A DNA stretch of 64,000 nt from Agrobacterium tumefaciens (lineage in GTDB: Bacteria; Pseudomonadota; Alphaproteobacteria; Rhizobiales; Rhizobiaceae): assembly GCA_025559845.1 (NCBI GenBank), contig CP048472.1, positions 113,577 through 177,576 of the forward strand, read 5' to 3'. Below the pieces are notes generated by a model that was not told the origin of the DNA, did not search any database, and saw only the letters and a list, made by a program, of their open reading frames with translations. Each line of letters begins with the position of its first letter. The stretch's first letter is position 1. The position numbers and the translations under genes were made by a program. Positions 38,116-47,796 of this stretch are shown here, one piece after another.

Positions 38116-38197
38116 CAAATTGTTGCTGAGCTTAGGAAAGCGAGGTAGAAAGTCAAAGTCGTTTATTTCTGTGCGGTATTCGTAGAGGTTATAGCCA
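38116..38197 (+). promoter_or_regulatory. Divergent LysR/opine-operon control region
   Basis: 82 bases between the divergent starts of the LysR regulator and the amine oxidoreductase gene, the usual place for a LysR-type operator controlling both. I see AT-rich candidates but no certain T-N11-A dyad. Confidence 0.5.
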
Positions 38198-39100
38198 ATG
38201 AGATATCCAAGTTTGCGGCAGCTCGAGGCACTCATGGCAGTGGTCGAGTCAGGCACGGTAAGCCGTGCCGCCGATGTCCTTCGGATTTCACAACCTGCCG
38301 CAAGCAAGCTCATCCAAGATCTGGAGGCAGATACAGGCTTGCAACTCTTCGAGCGCGAAAGTGGCCGGCTGGTACCGACAGGCCGCGGTATGCGCCTGTA
38401 TGAGGAGGTCGAACGGATATTTGGTGGCGTCAATCAACTCGCGCGCGCCGTGGATGCAATTCGTCGCGAGGAGCACGGGCATATCCTGATAGGCACCATG
38501 CCAGCCCTATCAGGGCCGTTTATCACCCGGGCGATTGCAGGCTTCAAGGCGCGGCATCCAGATGTTTTTGTCTCCATCGAGGCGCGTAGCTCGCAGTTTT
38601 TGACAGAAGCAGTGCTGCTTCGTCGGTTAGATGTGGCGCTTGTTGTGAGTGGATTAGAACACTCGTCGGTGCAGATTGATCGGGTGAAATGTCCGCCGTA
38701 TGTCGTGGCGATGCCGCTAGGTCACAGGCTATCCGGCAAGTCAGAGCTGTCCCCAACCGATCTCCAGGATGAACCATTTATCGCGTTTGCGCCGAGAGGG
38801 ATGACACGAAGCAATCTTGATGCTGTCTTCGAACGTTTCGGAGTGATTCCAAATATCGTGATTGAGGCGACTACTGCTCCAAATGTTACAGAGATGGTGG
38901 CAGCCGGATTGGGTGTGACTGTCGCCGATCCACTAGCCCTAGAGCATGTCGCCGGTCGGATCGAAGTCAGGCCTTTCAGGCCGGTCGTTGAGTCAGATTA
39001 CGTGCTTATTCGCCCGCTTCGAGCAAGAAACAGCGTTTTGGTTGCCGACTTCGTGGAGGAAATTCACGTCGCTGCACAATCACCGAAAGTCTCGGTTTAA
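38198..39100 (+). CDS. LysR-family transcriptional regulator of the opine operon
   Basis: 300 residues. Helix-turn-helix within RQLEALMAVVESGTVSRAAD and ISQPAASKLIQDLEADTGLQ; LysR substrate-binding domain follows (IGTMPALSGPFITRAI ... ATTAPNVTEMVAAGLGVTVA). OccR and NocR are LysR-type regulators of the same kind of operon, binding the opine as ligand. Divergent from the oxidase operon; convergent with the solute-binding-protein gene, with a strong shared hairpin between them. Confidence 0.9.
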   Translation: MRYPSLRQLEALMAVVESGTVSRAADVLRISQPAASKLIQDLEADTGLQLFERESGRLVPTGRGMRLYEEVERIFGGVNQLARAVDAIRREEHGHILIGTMPALSGPFITRAIAGFKARHPDVFVSIEARSSQFLTEAVLLRRLDVALVVSGLEHSSVQIDRVKCPPYVVAMPLGHRLSGKSELSPTDLQDEPFIAFAPRGMTRSNLDAVFERFGVIPNIVIEATTAPNVTEMVAAGLGVTVADPLALEHVAGRIEVRPFRPVVESDYVLIRPLRARNSVLVADFVEEIHVAAQSPKVSV

Positions 39101-39105
39101 AAAGC

Positions 39106-39142
39106 TCCCGGCATGGCAACTCTGTTGTTGCCAATGCCGGGA
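39106..39142. terminator. Bidirectional terminator hairpin
   Basis: TCCCGGCATGGCAAC pairs with GTTGCCAATGCCGGGA, leaving one bulged A and a six-base loop. It lies between convergent genes, A-rich before and T-containing after, so it can end both transcripts. Confidence 0.75.
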
Positions 39143-39161
39143 TTTAGTCGGGGAAGTGAGA

Positions 39162-40721
39162 TCAGCGGCTGATGGTTGTTTGTTCGGTGATAGGCGGCGA
39201 AAGGTTCAAGGAACCCGTGAGATCGTAGCCGTAGTTGAGAGCCTTGCTGCGAACCCAGACCTGCATCAGGCTGAAAAGAGGTACGCTGCATACCTGTTCG
39301 CTAATTTTCTTTTGGGCGGCAGACCAAAACTTCAACCGTTCCTCGTCGGTTGCGGCCTTTCGTGCTGCCGTGATATCGGCGTCACCGGCATCACAGTGAG
39401 CAAAATTGGTCACGGCAGTCGGCTTCCCGACTGATGCGTCGGAGTGATAAAACTGGCTGAGGTAGCTATCAGCTACTGGATAACGCGCAGCGCCATAAAA
39501 GACGATATCACTGAGGTCCTTTCGGATTTGCTCATGGTAGGTCGGATGATCTACGACTTTAAGTTCAAGAGCAATGCCAACTTCGGCCAGCTGCGCCTGA
39601 ATAACTTCCATGATGGGTAACTGTGTCGTGTTCGACGATACGATTGCTGACAGCTTCAAGCTGTTACCAACGCCGGCCTCTTTAAGAAGCTTTTTCGATA
39701 GATCCGGATCATAGTTGTACGTCCATGCGCAATCTTCGCCAAGATAGCCGGACGGGACAACTGAGCAGCCTTTGACTGCCACGGAGGCTCCAACAAACTG
39801 GATGATCTGATCGACGTTCACGGCATGGGCGATTGCCTGGCGAATTTTCACATTGTCCAGTGGCTTGTGTTGGATATTCAAAAATACCGTACGGTATTCA
39901 CCTGGGGCAAAAACATCGACGACTGCGCCGTCCCACGTTTTTGCCTGATCGACCCAACGCTGCTCGCGTTTGCCGTAAATGAGATCGAGCTCGCCAGATC
40001 GGAATGCAAGCTCGCGGCTCGAATCCGATGGAATCAAATCGACCCGAATGTCGTCGATTTTCGGTTTCCCACGGAAGTATTCCGGAAATGCTTTCAGATA
40101 TACCGACTGCTGCGTGACGGCTTTGTCAAATGTGAATGGGCCGGTCCCGATCGGACTGCTCTTGAAATTAGCCCCCATTTTTTCAACGGCTTTTTTGCTC
40201 ACAATATTGCCGCCGTGATAGTTCGCGATCAGGCCGAGAAAACCGGGAACTGGTTCGCTGAGAACGATGCGAACGGTCGCGGGATCGACGGCTTCGATCG
40301 TTTTGAACGCTGCATAGTCGCTCGCGTAAGCGGAAGTTTCCGGATTTTTAGCCCGTTCAAGTGAAAAGACGACGTCGTCAGCGGTAAGCGTACCGTAGTT
40401 ACCGTGGAACTTCACATCCTTGCGAAGCTTGAACGTCCAAGTGAGACCGTCGGCAGAGCTGGTCCAGCTCTCTGCAAGATCGGGTTCGATTTTTGATGGG
40501 TCGGCCGTACCTGGAGTGAACCGGACAAGGCCGTTGAACATCCAGGACACGACGGTCAGATCCTGGGTCGTGGTGGCACGCGCGGGATCCATATTGGTGA
40601 TGTCCGGTGCTTGGACACCAACTCGCAGGGTTTCTGCGTACGCGCTAGATGTGAACGACGTTCCGGCCATCAAGCACGACGCCATCGCGATAACAGCTCC
40701 CGCTTTTACTATGTTGATCAT
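39162..40721 (-). CDS. Periplasmic solute-binding protein, dipeptide/oligopeptide family 5
   Basis: 519 residues from ATG 40721, preceded at six bases by GGAG; an ATG four codons upstream has no site. Signal peptide MINIVKAGAVIAMASCLMAG..SSAYA cut before ETLRVG. Family 5 features: ARATTTQDLTVVSWMFNGLV, LAESWTSSADGLTWTFKLRKD, KFHGNYGTLTADDVVFSLER. It delivers the solute to the DppB/C-type permeases at 32407-34223, although separated from them by the LysR gene and oxidases; it has its own promoter and is likely co-regulated. Confidence 0.92.
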   Translation of the reverse strand: MINIVKAGAVIAMASCLMAGTSFTSSAYAETLRVGVQAPDITNMDPARATTTQDLTVVSWMFNGLVRFTPGTADPSKIEPDLAESWTSSADGLTWTFKLRKDVKFHGNYGTLTADDVVFSLERAKNPETSAYASDYAAFKTIEAVDPATVRIVLSEPVPGFLGLIANYHGGNIVSKKAVEKMGANFKSSPIGTGPFTFDKAVTQQSVYLKAFPEYFRGKPKIDDIRVDLIPSDSSRELAFRSGELDLIYGKREQRWVDQAKTWDGAVVDVFAPGEYRTVFLNIQHKPLDNVKIRQAIAHAVNVDQIIQFVGASVAVKGCSVVPSGYLGEDCAWTYNYDPDLSKKLLKEAGVGNSLKLSAIVSSNTTQLPIMEVIQAQLAEVGIALELKVVDHPTYHEQIRKDLSDIVFYGAARYPVADSYLSQFYHSDASVGKPTAVTNFAHCDAGDADITAARKAATDEERLKFWSAAQKKISEQVCSVPLFSLMQVWVRSKALNYGYDLTGSLNLSPPITEQTTISR

Positions 40722-41349
40722 GTTCCACTCCATTTTTTTGATTTCGCACCGAATTATTTGAAAAATCACAATAAGTGTCAAAGTCGATATTTTGGGGGGT
40801 GTATCTGGAAAAGTTATAGTTGGAGTGGACGGCGAAGCGCCAAATTGGTCGCATCGGACGAGTGTCGCGGAACGTGTCCACGAGTGGTGATCGCGATTAG
40901 TGGAGGTCCTTTGCACAGGCGTTCAGGTCTTCCGAAGAACGACGGACACAAACATCTGCCGCGGATCATTCCAAGCATGCACGACGATGTGCCAAATTGG
41001 TCAGGAAATGGATTATCGATCTGTTGGGTCGAGTTTCTTGATCAAAACGGATGCTCTTGATACGACGCTTTTTCCCTTACAAAATATTCCGAAGCTGAAA
41101 TGGTTCGCACGCTAAGTCACTGAGACCATAACCATCTTGCATCCCTTTGGGAGCCATAGCCGCTCCTTCGTATCAGTCGGCTTCCAGCCAGATTGATTAT
41201 AGAAATAACTAAATGTCGGCGATTCTCACCTTTACCTTCGGATGTAAGTGTCGAACTTTCGGCCAACTCCCCGTCAGATAGACGAGGCCATCGCTGAAGT
41301 TGGCCCGTTTGCAGCAATGGCGGATGCGTTCACTTTGTAGGGAAGCCAG
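40722..41349 (+). other. Divergent intergenic region between two catabolic blocks
   Basis: 628 bases between the binding-protein start and hyuA. No intact gene. A short plus-strand frame ending TAG at 41338-41340 (QIDEAIAEVGPFAAMADAFTL) looks protein-like and could be the tail of a lost gene. The hyuA ribosome site GGAAG follows at 41341-41345. Confidence 0.45.
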
Positions 41350-43464
41350 ATGCTTATAGAAACAACTCCTGAAGTACCAACCAGCGCTCCGCTACGGTCC
41401 TCAGAATCGACGCGCTCATCCAGGTATCTTCGTATTGGTGTAGATATTGGTGGCACATTCACCGATTTTTGCGGTTGGCGCGACGAGGCCGGAAGCGAAG
41501 TTGTCTCATTCAAAGTCCCTTCCACACCCCCCAATTTTGAAGAGGGGTTTCGGGCTGGATTTGAGCGGATTCTCGAATTGCTCGAACCGAAAGAAGACGA
41601 AATCGCTCTGGTGATGCACGGAACCACGGTCAGCACAAACGCGGTGATCGAACGCGCAGGTCCGAAAATTGCGCTGTTCGTGACCAAGGGCTACCGCGAC
41701 ATTCTCGAATTGCAGCGCATCAGAGTTCCCAATGCGCTCAACTTGTTCGAGCGCCGGACTGTGCCGTTGATTGAAAGAAATTTCGTCATCGAAGTTGATG
41801 AGCGCTTGCTGCGCGAAGGCGAACTCGACAAGCCGCTCGACAAGGAAGAGGTTTCGGAACTCGCCAAAAAGGCCGCGGCCGCAGGGGCAACCGGTTTTGC
41901 CGTGGCATTTCTCCACAGCTACACCAACCCCGAGCATGAAATTCTCGCGCGTGACGCAATCCGTGAGGCACTTGGGGAAGATACCCGTGTCAGCCTGTCC
42001 AGCGAGATTTGGCCGCGGATGGGGGAATACGAGCGCACCATCGCCGCTGTTTTGAACGCTTTTGTAAAGCAGCGCATGGACGAATATCTGGGCGCTGTCG
42101 AAAGCTATGTGGCAAAGCGGCTGCCGGGCTCTCACCTGTTCATCACCCGCTCGAATGGTGGTGCGATGTCCGCAGCAGAAGCTCGCGCCTTTCCGATCCA
42201 CACATTGTTATCCGGACCGGCATCAGGCGTGACTGCTGCCGAATTTCTCGGCCGCTCGATCAAGGAAGATAACCTTCTGACCTTGGATATGGGTGGAACG
42301 AGTACCGACATTTCGCTCATTCGTGAAGGTCGAGGCCAGACATCGAATTCGGCAGAAGTCGGCAATTTCCCCGTGATTCTCCCGGTTTCTGAGATCGAAG
42401 CAATCGGTGCGGGAGGTGGTTCGATTATTGCCATGGACGGCTCCGCGTTGCGCGTTGGCCCCCGCAGTGCCGGTTCCTATCCAGGCCCCGCATGCTTCAG
42501 ACGCGGTGGCGCCGAGCCGGCACTTACCGACGCCTATCTTCTGTCGGGCTATTTGCCGGAAGCGCTTTTGGGCGGCGCCATGAAGCTCGACCGGGATGCT
42601 TCGGTCCGTGCGCTCACGCCTGTTGCCGAGCATCTAGGCATCGCTGTCGAAGCTGTCGCCGACATGGCGGTTACCATCGCAACATCAAACATGGTTGCTG
42701 GGGTCCTGCCATACCTAGCCCGTAAAGGCGTTGATGCCGAAGACCTGACACTGCTTGTTTATGGCGGCGGCGGCGCGATCCACGGGCCGCTCGTTGCTAG
42801 CGAAATCGGCATTAATCGCATTCTTGTGCCTGCATCTCCCGCTGTCTTCTGCGCGCTCGGGGGGTTGGTGTCGGAACTCAGCGAAGATGTCTTGGCCAGC
42901 GTCCAAGGGCGCGTTCTGAGTGCGCAGGACGTGACTTCGACATTCGCTGACCTGGCCACGCAGGCGAAAGACTGGCTCTCTCGGCAGATTGAGTCGGAGA
43001 AGCTAGCGAGCGTTTCGATCGAGCACTGGGCCGAAATGCGTTATGCTGGTCAGTCATTCCAGATTGACGTTGAACTGCCTGAACAGGCGGTCCTGAATGC
43101 AGACTTTCTCGCCATGATGGAGGCATTCCATACCGAGCATCTGCGGACTTTCAGCTACGCCAATCCTACGGGTGCCATTGAGTTTGTTGCCCTGCGTGTC
43201 CGAATTAACGGACGCCTGGCCGTTCCGCAAATGTCGATATCCACGAGGGAAGCAACTGGCACGGCTCATATTGCTACCCGGGACATGCGATTTAATGGCA
43301 CCGTGTATCCGGCGACAAAAGTCTATGAGCGTGACGCTCTGGGTCGCGACAGTCTCATCATCGGGCCGGCTGTCATCCAGCAGGTTACCGCGACGGTCGT
43401 GGTACCGCCCGACTATTCTGCGCGCATCGATGCGTATGACAACATCATCATTTCCAAGGACTGA
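41350..43464 (+). CDS. hyuA: ATP-dependent hydantoinase/oxoprolinase, subunit A
   Basis: 704 residues. The nucleotide-binding motif IGVDIGGTFTDF is at ~28-39; HGTTVSTNAVIERAG follows; TLDMGGTSTDISLI and the glycine-rich GAGGGSI complete the actin-like fold of HyuA/5-oxoprolinase. With HyuB it uses ATP to open cyclic amides (hydantoins, 5-oxoproline). Here the likely substrate is the lactam form of an opine, which is inference. A ribosome site GGAAG lies four bases before the ATG. Four bases separate its stop from the hyuB start. Confidence 0.93.
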   Translation: MLIETTPEVPTSAPLRSSESTRSSRYLRIGVDIGGTFTDFCGWRDEAGSEVVSFKVPSTPPNFEEGFRAGFERILELLEPKEDEIALVMHGTTVSTNAVIERAGPKIALFVTKGYRDILELQRIRVPNALNLFERRTVPLIERNFVIEVDERLLREGELDKPLDKEEVSELAKKAAAAGATGFAVAFLHSYTNPEHEILARDAIREALGEDTRVSLSSEIWPRMGEYERTIAAVLNAFVKQRMDEYLGAVESYVAKRLPGSHLFITRSNGGAMSAAEARAFPIHTLLSGPASGVTAAEFLGRSIKEDNLLTLDMGGTSTDISLIREGRGQTSNSAEVGNFPVILPVSEIEAIGAGGGSIIAMDGSALRVGPRSAGSYPGPACFRRGGAEPALTDAYLLSGYLPEALLGGAMKLDRDASVRALTPVAEHLGIAVEAVADMAVTIATSNMVAGVLPYLARKGVDAEDLTLLVYGGGGAIHGPLVASEIGINRILVPASPAVFCALGGLVSELSEDVLASVQGRVLSAQDVTSTFADLATQAKDWLSRQIESEKLASVSIEHWAEMRYAGQSFQIDVELPEQAVLNADFLAMMEAFHTEHLRTFSYANPTGAIEFVALRVRINGRLAVPQMSISTREATGTAHIATRDMRFNGTVYPATKVYERDALGRDSLIIGPAVIQQVTATVVVPPDYSARIDAYDNIIISKD

Positions 43465-43468
43465 AAAC

Positions 43469-45454
43469 ATGCGCGCTATTCGTACTATGGTTATGAACAA
43501 TCGCTTCAAGGCAATTGTCGAAGAAGCTTCTGCTTGTGTTTACCGCACGGCCCGCACAACCTTCGTCAAGATCGTGCAGGACTATCAATGCGCGGTTGCC
43601 ACGGCCGATGGCGACATGTTCGCGTTTCCGGATCAGTCGGGTGTTAAGCAGTTCATCGGCGTTCCAATGGCTGCAACGATCAACAAGATCGGAAAGGAGA
43701 ACTTCAAGCCCGGTGATATTTTCATCACCAACGATCCGTTCGCCACGGAAGGTTTGTTGACCCATCTGATGGACCTCACGATGATCCGGCCCATCTTCTA
43801 CAAAGGCGAACTGATTGCCTTTGGCTGGGCCTTCATTCACGCAACCGATATCGGTGGGGCGGTTCCCGGTAGTATTTCGCCTGCCTTCACGGAGGTTTTC
43901 CAGGAAGGCCTTCGTGTGCGTCCGATGCGGCTCTTTATCGACGACAAGCTGAATGAAGACGTCATGGGCCTCTACATGGACAACAGTCGGACACCAAAGG
44001 AGATTGCGGGTGATCTGGAGGCGATGGTCTCGGCAATGAAGAGCATTGACCGCAGGCTGACCGGTCTGTGCGACAGATATGGCGTCGAGGAAGTCAAGGC
44101 TGGCATGCAGGATGTGATTGCCTACTCGGAAGAGAAAGCAAGGTCAGTCCTCGCGACTATTCCGAACGGCGAATACACATTCAGCGACTATCTTGAAATG
44201 GCGGGAGAAGGAAACCTCGTTCATGTAAGCGTCAAGCTCATCGTCAAGGACGGCAATATCGAGGTCGATTACACGGGAACAGATCCGCAGGTGCCGGCCG
44301 CTCATAACATTGTCACCGGTTCCAAGACCCATCCGTACATCGTGCAGGCTCTGATCTCATTCGTCCTGACGCATGAGCCGCTGACGCCCTGGAACGCTGG
44401 TCTGATCCGCTCGATAAGGGGAAATGCACCCCTTGGAAGCCTCATCAACGCGGTCCATCCGGCATCAGGTGGCTCGCGCGCCGCGTCGGGCTGCCGAGTC
44501 TACGACTCGGTGATCGGATGCCTCAATCAAGCGCTCGACGGAGGTTTGGCTTCGTCGGGGTCTGGATCGGGCATCATCGTATTCTCCGGCCCGGATCCAC
44601 GCACGGGTGCCAACCGTGTTACCGTCGTCAATCCAATCCCGGGAGGAAGTGGCGGTCGCAATGGCGCTGACGGCGTTGATGCGCTCGAACCGCGTAATGC
44701 CGCCTTGCTCAATGTACCGGTGGAGATTACCGAGGCGGAAACCATGTTGGTGGTGCGGGCCTATCGCTCGCTTCCCGATAGCCGCGCAGCCGGTCAGTGG
44801 AATGGGGGCGCGTCTCAGGTCATCGAACTGGAAAATCGAGGTGAGGCTGGATCGATCAGTTGCCGGAATCTAAATCGCTTTCATTTTCAGCCTTGGGGGG
44901 TGTTCGGTGGCGAGGCCGGGCGGCTTGGCTTCACGAAGGTTAATCCTGGGAAGGAAACAGAACGGTCGGACGGAAAAATCACGGTTCTGCAGCTGGGCAA
45001 GGGTGAGGTTCTTCAGATTACCAGCCCTTCGGGGGGCGGCTTCGGCAATCCGCTGAAGCGTAATCTCGACCTTCTCGAGGCCGATGTGCGAACGGAGATG
45101 GTGAGTCCTGAACGAGCGGAAGCCGTATACGGCGCTGTTTTCAAGCCTGATGGCTCGCTGGACAGGAATGCCACTGAGGCTAATCGGCGCGAACTCATGC
45201 AGACAGAGGTGCCTGACATCACCTACGGCAAAAACCGTGACGATCACGACCGGGTTTGGCCGTATAAGGTCCGCCGTGAGCTTGCCACGAAGGCAATGAA
45301 GCTGGACATGAGATTGCGGTGGCCGATTGTCGATCGTGTGCAACGGAAAATGTTGGCGATCGGTAAGGAAGTCACGCTACCGGCTCTCGAAGAGGCGATT
45401 GAAGCCGAAGTATCTGCTCTTGGTGGTTCATCTTCCAAGTCGGCGCGTCCGTGA
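43469..45454 (+). CDS. hyuB: ATP-dependent hydantoinase/oxoprolinase, subunit B
   Basis: 661 residues from ATG 43469 (AAGGA eight bases upstream). The same frame stays open far into hyuA but that extension is unrelated to the family. HyuB features: FVKIVQDYQCAVATADGDMF, GDIFITNDPFATEGLLTHLMD, and the C-terminal glycine-rich PSGGGFGNPL. It forms the catalytic partner of HyuA. A 10-bp perfect hairpin follows the gene at 45627-45652. Confidence 0.93.
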   Translation: MRAIRTMVMNNRFKAIVEEASACVYRTARTTFVKIVQDYQCAVATADGDMFAFPDQSGVKQFIGVPMAATINKIGKENFKPGDIFITNDPFATEGLLTHLMDLTMIRPIFYKGELIAFGWAFIHATDIGGAVPGSISPAFTEVFQEGLRVRPMRLFIDDKLNEDVMGLYMDNSRTPKEIAGDLEAMVSAMKSIDRRLTGLCDRYGVEEVKAGMQDVIAYSEEKARSVLATIPNGEYTFSDYLEMAGEGNLVHVSVKLIVKDGNIEVDYTGTDPQVPAAHNIVTGSKTHPYIVQALISFVLTHEPLTPWNAGLIRSIRGNAPLGSLINAVHPASGGSRAASGCRVYDSVIGCLNQALDGGLASSGSGSGIIVFSGPDPRTGANRVTVVNPIPGGSGGRNGADGVDALEPRNAALLNVPVEITEAETMLVVRAYRSLPDSRAAGQWNGGASQVIELENRGEAGSISCRNLNRFHFQPWGVFGGEAGRLGFTKVNPGKETERSDGKITVLQLGKGEVLQITSPSGGGFGNPLKRNLDLLEADVRTEMVSPERAEAVYGAVFKPDGSLDRNATEANRRELMQTEVPDITYGKNRDDHDRVWPYKVRRELATKAMKLDMRLRWPIVDRVQRKMLAIGKEVTLPALEEAIEAEVSALGGSSSKSARP

Positions 45455-45748
45455 GTCTACCTCAAGGGGGTCGCCTCAATTGCAGCCGAGGGGGAAGATC
45501 CGAGACGATCCGGCTTCCACGGTTAATGCTCTGGATCGGCGATCTCTATGTCTTTCGGGCCAACTCGGCATTGCCATAGGACTAAGACAACGGCAACGTA
45601 CCGGAATATGCAGAAATTTAAGCTACGAAACTCCGGCTCTGACCGGAGTTTCTGGTGACTGTATGCGAGGGGTTGCGTGTGGGTATCGATTACCCCTCAA
45701 GGCGACGTGAGTATTGGGCTGTGATAAACTTAAGTATGCAAAACCAAG
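45455..45748 (+). other. hyuB-asparaginase spacer
   Basis: 294 bases without a gene. Carries the hairpin at 45627-45652; the asparaginase-like gene follows, with only a weak ribosome site. Confidence 0.5.
45627..45652 (+). terminator. Perfect 10-bp hairpin downstream of hyuB
   Basis: GAAACTCCGG, loop CTCTGA, CCGGAGTTTC. Strong stem without a T-run, so either a factor-assisted terminator for hyuAB or an operator/leader hairpin of the asparaginase-like gene. Confidence 0.6.
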
Positions 45749-46762
45749 ATGATCAAAATGAAGAACGACGATAGGCTGCCTCGCATTGTTGTCGTTGCCA
45801 CCGGGGGCACAATAGCGGGTAGCGGTGCCACGCGGACGCAGATGACTGGCTACAAGACAGGATCTGTGATGGTAGAAAACTTGATAGCCTCGGTTCCTGA
45901 AATCGGGCAAATCGCCGACATCCATGGTGAACAGTTTCTGCAGATTGGGAGCAATGAGATCACCACTGCGGACTGGATCGAATTAGCCCGGCGCGTCAAC
46001 GAATTGCTTGGCAAAACAGAGCTAGATGGTGTTGTAATTACCCACGGAACTGGAACGCTGGAGGAAACGGCGTTCTTTTTGAATCTGGTTATAAAATCTG
46101 AAAAGCCTGTCGTGCTTGTGGGCTCCATGCGGCCGGCGACGGCTTTGAGCGCAGATGGTCCGTTGAACCTCCTTAATGCTGTTCAGGTCGCTGCAGACAA
46201 GAACGCTTCAGCTAGAGGTGTTCTCGTCGTCATGAATAATGAAATCAACGGTGCCAGAGACGTTACGAAATCGAGTACGATGAACGTTGCGACATTCCGA
46301 TCGCCTGATATGGGATGCTTGGGTTACGTAGTTGACGGACAACCGACCTTTTATCGACAGACCACCAGGAGGCACACCGGCCGGTCAGAGTTCAGCCTGT
46401 CTGATTTTACGAGCCTGCCTTACGTCAAGATTATCTATGGTCATGCTGGCGACGATCGTCTCTTTGTAGATGCTGCGGTTGCAGCGGGGGTAGAGGGTCT
46501 GATTTACGCGGGGTCAGGAAATGCAGCCATTGCAACCCGCGCAGAAGCTGGCCTCAATGACGCGAGAAAGGCAGGCTTGGTTGTTGTCAGAAGTTCTCGC
46601 GCTGGTTCCGGGCCAGTCTTCAAGTCGATACCGCGCTGGGATGAGGAAAGTTTTCTTAAATCTGATACGTTGAGCCCGCACAAAGCCCGCATCTTGCTGA
46701 TGTTGGCCTTGAGCAAGACCAAAGATCTAAAAGAAATACAACGCATGTTTAACGAGTATTGA
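45749..46762 (+). CDS. Type II L-asparaginase family enzyme with Asp-to-Gly change at substrate-binding site
   Basis: 337 residues, no clear signal peptide (starts MIKMKNDDRLPRIVVVATGG). Catalytic Thr21 in TGGTIAG; Thr101 in THGTGTLEE; Lys174 in RDVTKSS. In the family the second motif is HGTDT. The Asp there (Asp90 in the E. coli enzyme) holds the free alpha-amino group of asparagine; here it is Gly102. The spacing Gly102-Lys174 (72) equals Asp90-Lys162. The change suggests a substrate lacking a free alpha-amino group, such as an N-substituted asparagine opine; this is inference. Convergent with the next LysR gene, hairpin between. Confidence 0.88.
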   Translation: MIKMKNDDRLPRIVVVATGGTIAGSGATRTQMTGYKTGSVMVENLIASVPEIGQIADIHGEQFLQIGSNEITTADWIELARRVNELLGKTELDGVVITHGTGTLEETAFFLNLVIKSEKPVVLVGSMRPATALSADGPLNLLNAVQVAADKNASARGVLVVMNNEINGARDVTKSSTMNVATFRSPDMGCLGYVVDGQPTFYRQTTRRHTGRSEFSLSDFTSLPYVKIIYGHAGDDRLFVDAAVAAGVEGLIYAGSGNAAIATRAEAGLNDARKAGLVVVRSSRAGSGPVFKSIPRWDEESFLKSDTLSPHKARILLMLALSKTKDLKEIQRMFNEY

Positions 46763-46802
46763 GTCTCTCAATCAAGGATATCTTGGCCATCAGAATGTCT
46801 AC

Positions 46803-46825
46803 GCCAAAATAAGCTCTCTTTTGGC
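46803..46825. terminator. Bidirectional terminator hairpin
   Basis: GCCAAAA and TTTTGGC separated by nine bases, between the convergent asparaginase-like and LysR genes. Seven-base stem; A/T-rich arms give a U-run in one direction. Confidence 0.55.
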
Positions 46826-46839
46826 AGTCGAATCGCAAT

Positions 46840-47796
46840 TTATACCAAGGCATCGAGTGGCCGGCAGACAAGTTCGGCGTATTCGATAAACGGAGCAATG
46901 CCCGGAGCCGGACTGTCCGCACGCCAGACTACTCCAAGGATCAACTCGGTCGTTAAATCCTCAACCTGCCGGAGCACCACATTCCCATCCGAGATGTTTC
47001 TCACCCACGATGGAAGAAATGTGACGCCGACCCCCGCTGACGCCAGCGCCAGTGCCGCAGACGTTGTGGAGGCAGATATCCTGTTGTCAATCTCTACTCC
47101 TGCATGCAGAACCATTTGATGTACTTCTTCGAAGCCCGAAATTTCAAATCGCTTCAGTGTAAAACACCGATGCCCAACAAAATCCTCAAGATGTAAGCTC
47201 GTAGCGTTGGCGAGATCCGATTGTTTTGGAATGACAGCCAAAAACCGCTCGGATATCAGTGGCTTGAAGCGCAAGAAATTGACGTTAGAGGGGGCGCGCA
47301 TCAACCCGACGTGGTAATCACCATGTTCCAACAGTCTGACGAGTTCCGTTGAATCGCAGATCTTTACGTCAAGGCCTGTTTTTGGGCGGCCTGCACAAAA
47401 TCGTCTCAATATGAGAGGCAGCAAGCGGTAAGCTGCCGGACCGATCGTTGCAATGTTGAGCTGTTCGTCGCCGGGCGACACTCCGCCTGCTGCTATTCGT
47501 GAAAGCAGTGTTGCTTCGTCTAGTTTGATCAGAATGTCGCGAGCGAGAGGCAAGAAAGTTTTACCGGCTTCGGTGAGTTCTACGTTCCTCGTGGAGCGAA
47601 GGAAAAGCGGTACGCCCACTTCTGATTCAAGGCGCCTGATGCGTTGGCTGAGGGTTGACTGGGTCAGCCTCAACCGCACTGCCGCCCGCCCGAAATGCAA
47701 TTCTTCGGCTACGGCGACAAATCCCTTTACACTCCACAGATCGAGTGGGTGGTTGCGATCAACTGAAAAACCGTTGGCAATCTTATCATTTCCCAT
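46840..47796 (-). CDS. LysR-family transcriptional regulator
   Basis: 318 residues from ATG 47796; in-frame starts upstream (ATG 47868, TTG 47889) exist but the family N-terminus (LDLWSVKGFVAVAEELHFGR) begins ~17 residues after 47796. Helix-turn-helix: AAVRLRLTQSTLSQRIRRLE. The substrate-binding domain follows. It is divergent from the binding-protein gene at 48001 and probably controls the transporter operon and perhaps the hydantoinase/asparaginase genes. ATCG-TATTATG-CGAT at ~47895-47909, in the intergenic region, is a LysR-like dyad. Confidence 0.85.
   Translation of the reverse strand: MGNDKIANGFSVDRNHPLDLWSVKGFVAVAEELHFGRAAVRLRLTQSTLSQRIRRLESEVGVPLFLRSTRNVELTEAGKTFLPLARDILIKLDEATLLSRIAAGGVSPGDEQLNIATIGPAAYRLLPLILRRFCAGRPKTGLDVKICDSTELVRLLEHGDYHVGLMRAPSNVNFLRFKPLISERFLAVIPKQSDLANATSLHLEDFVGHRCFTLKRFEISGFEEVHQMVLHAGVEIDNRISASTTSAALALASAGVGVTFLPSWVRNISDGNVVLRQVEDLTTELILGVVWRADSPAPGIAPFIEYAELVCRPLDALV

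Noticed and set aside
38116..38433. Longer start for the DAO oxidoreductase gene
   Set aside because: It would overlap the divergent LysR gene, whose helix-turn-helix is clear; the family starts at 38115.
43172..43468. 99-codon extension of hyuB into hyuA
   Set aside because: Unrelated to the HyuB family; the ATG at 43469 has a ribosome site and the family N-terminus.
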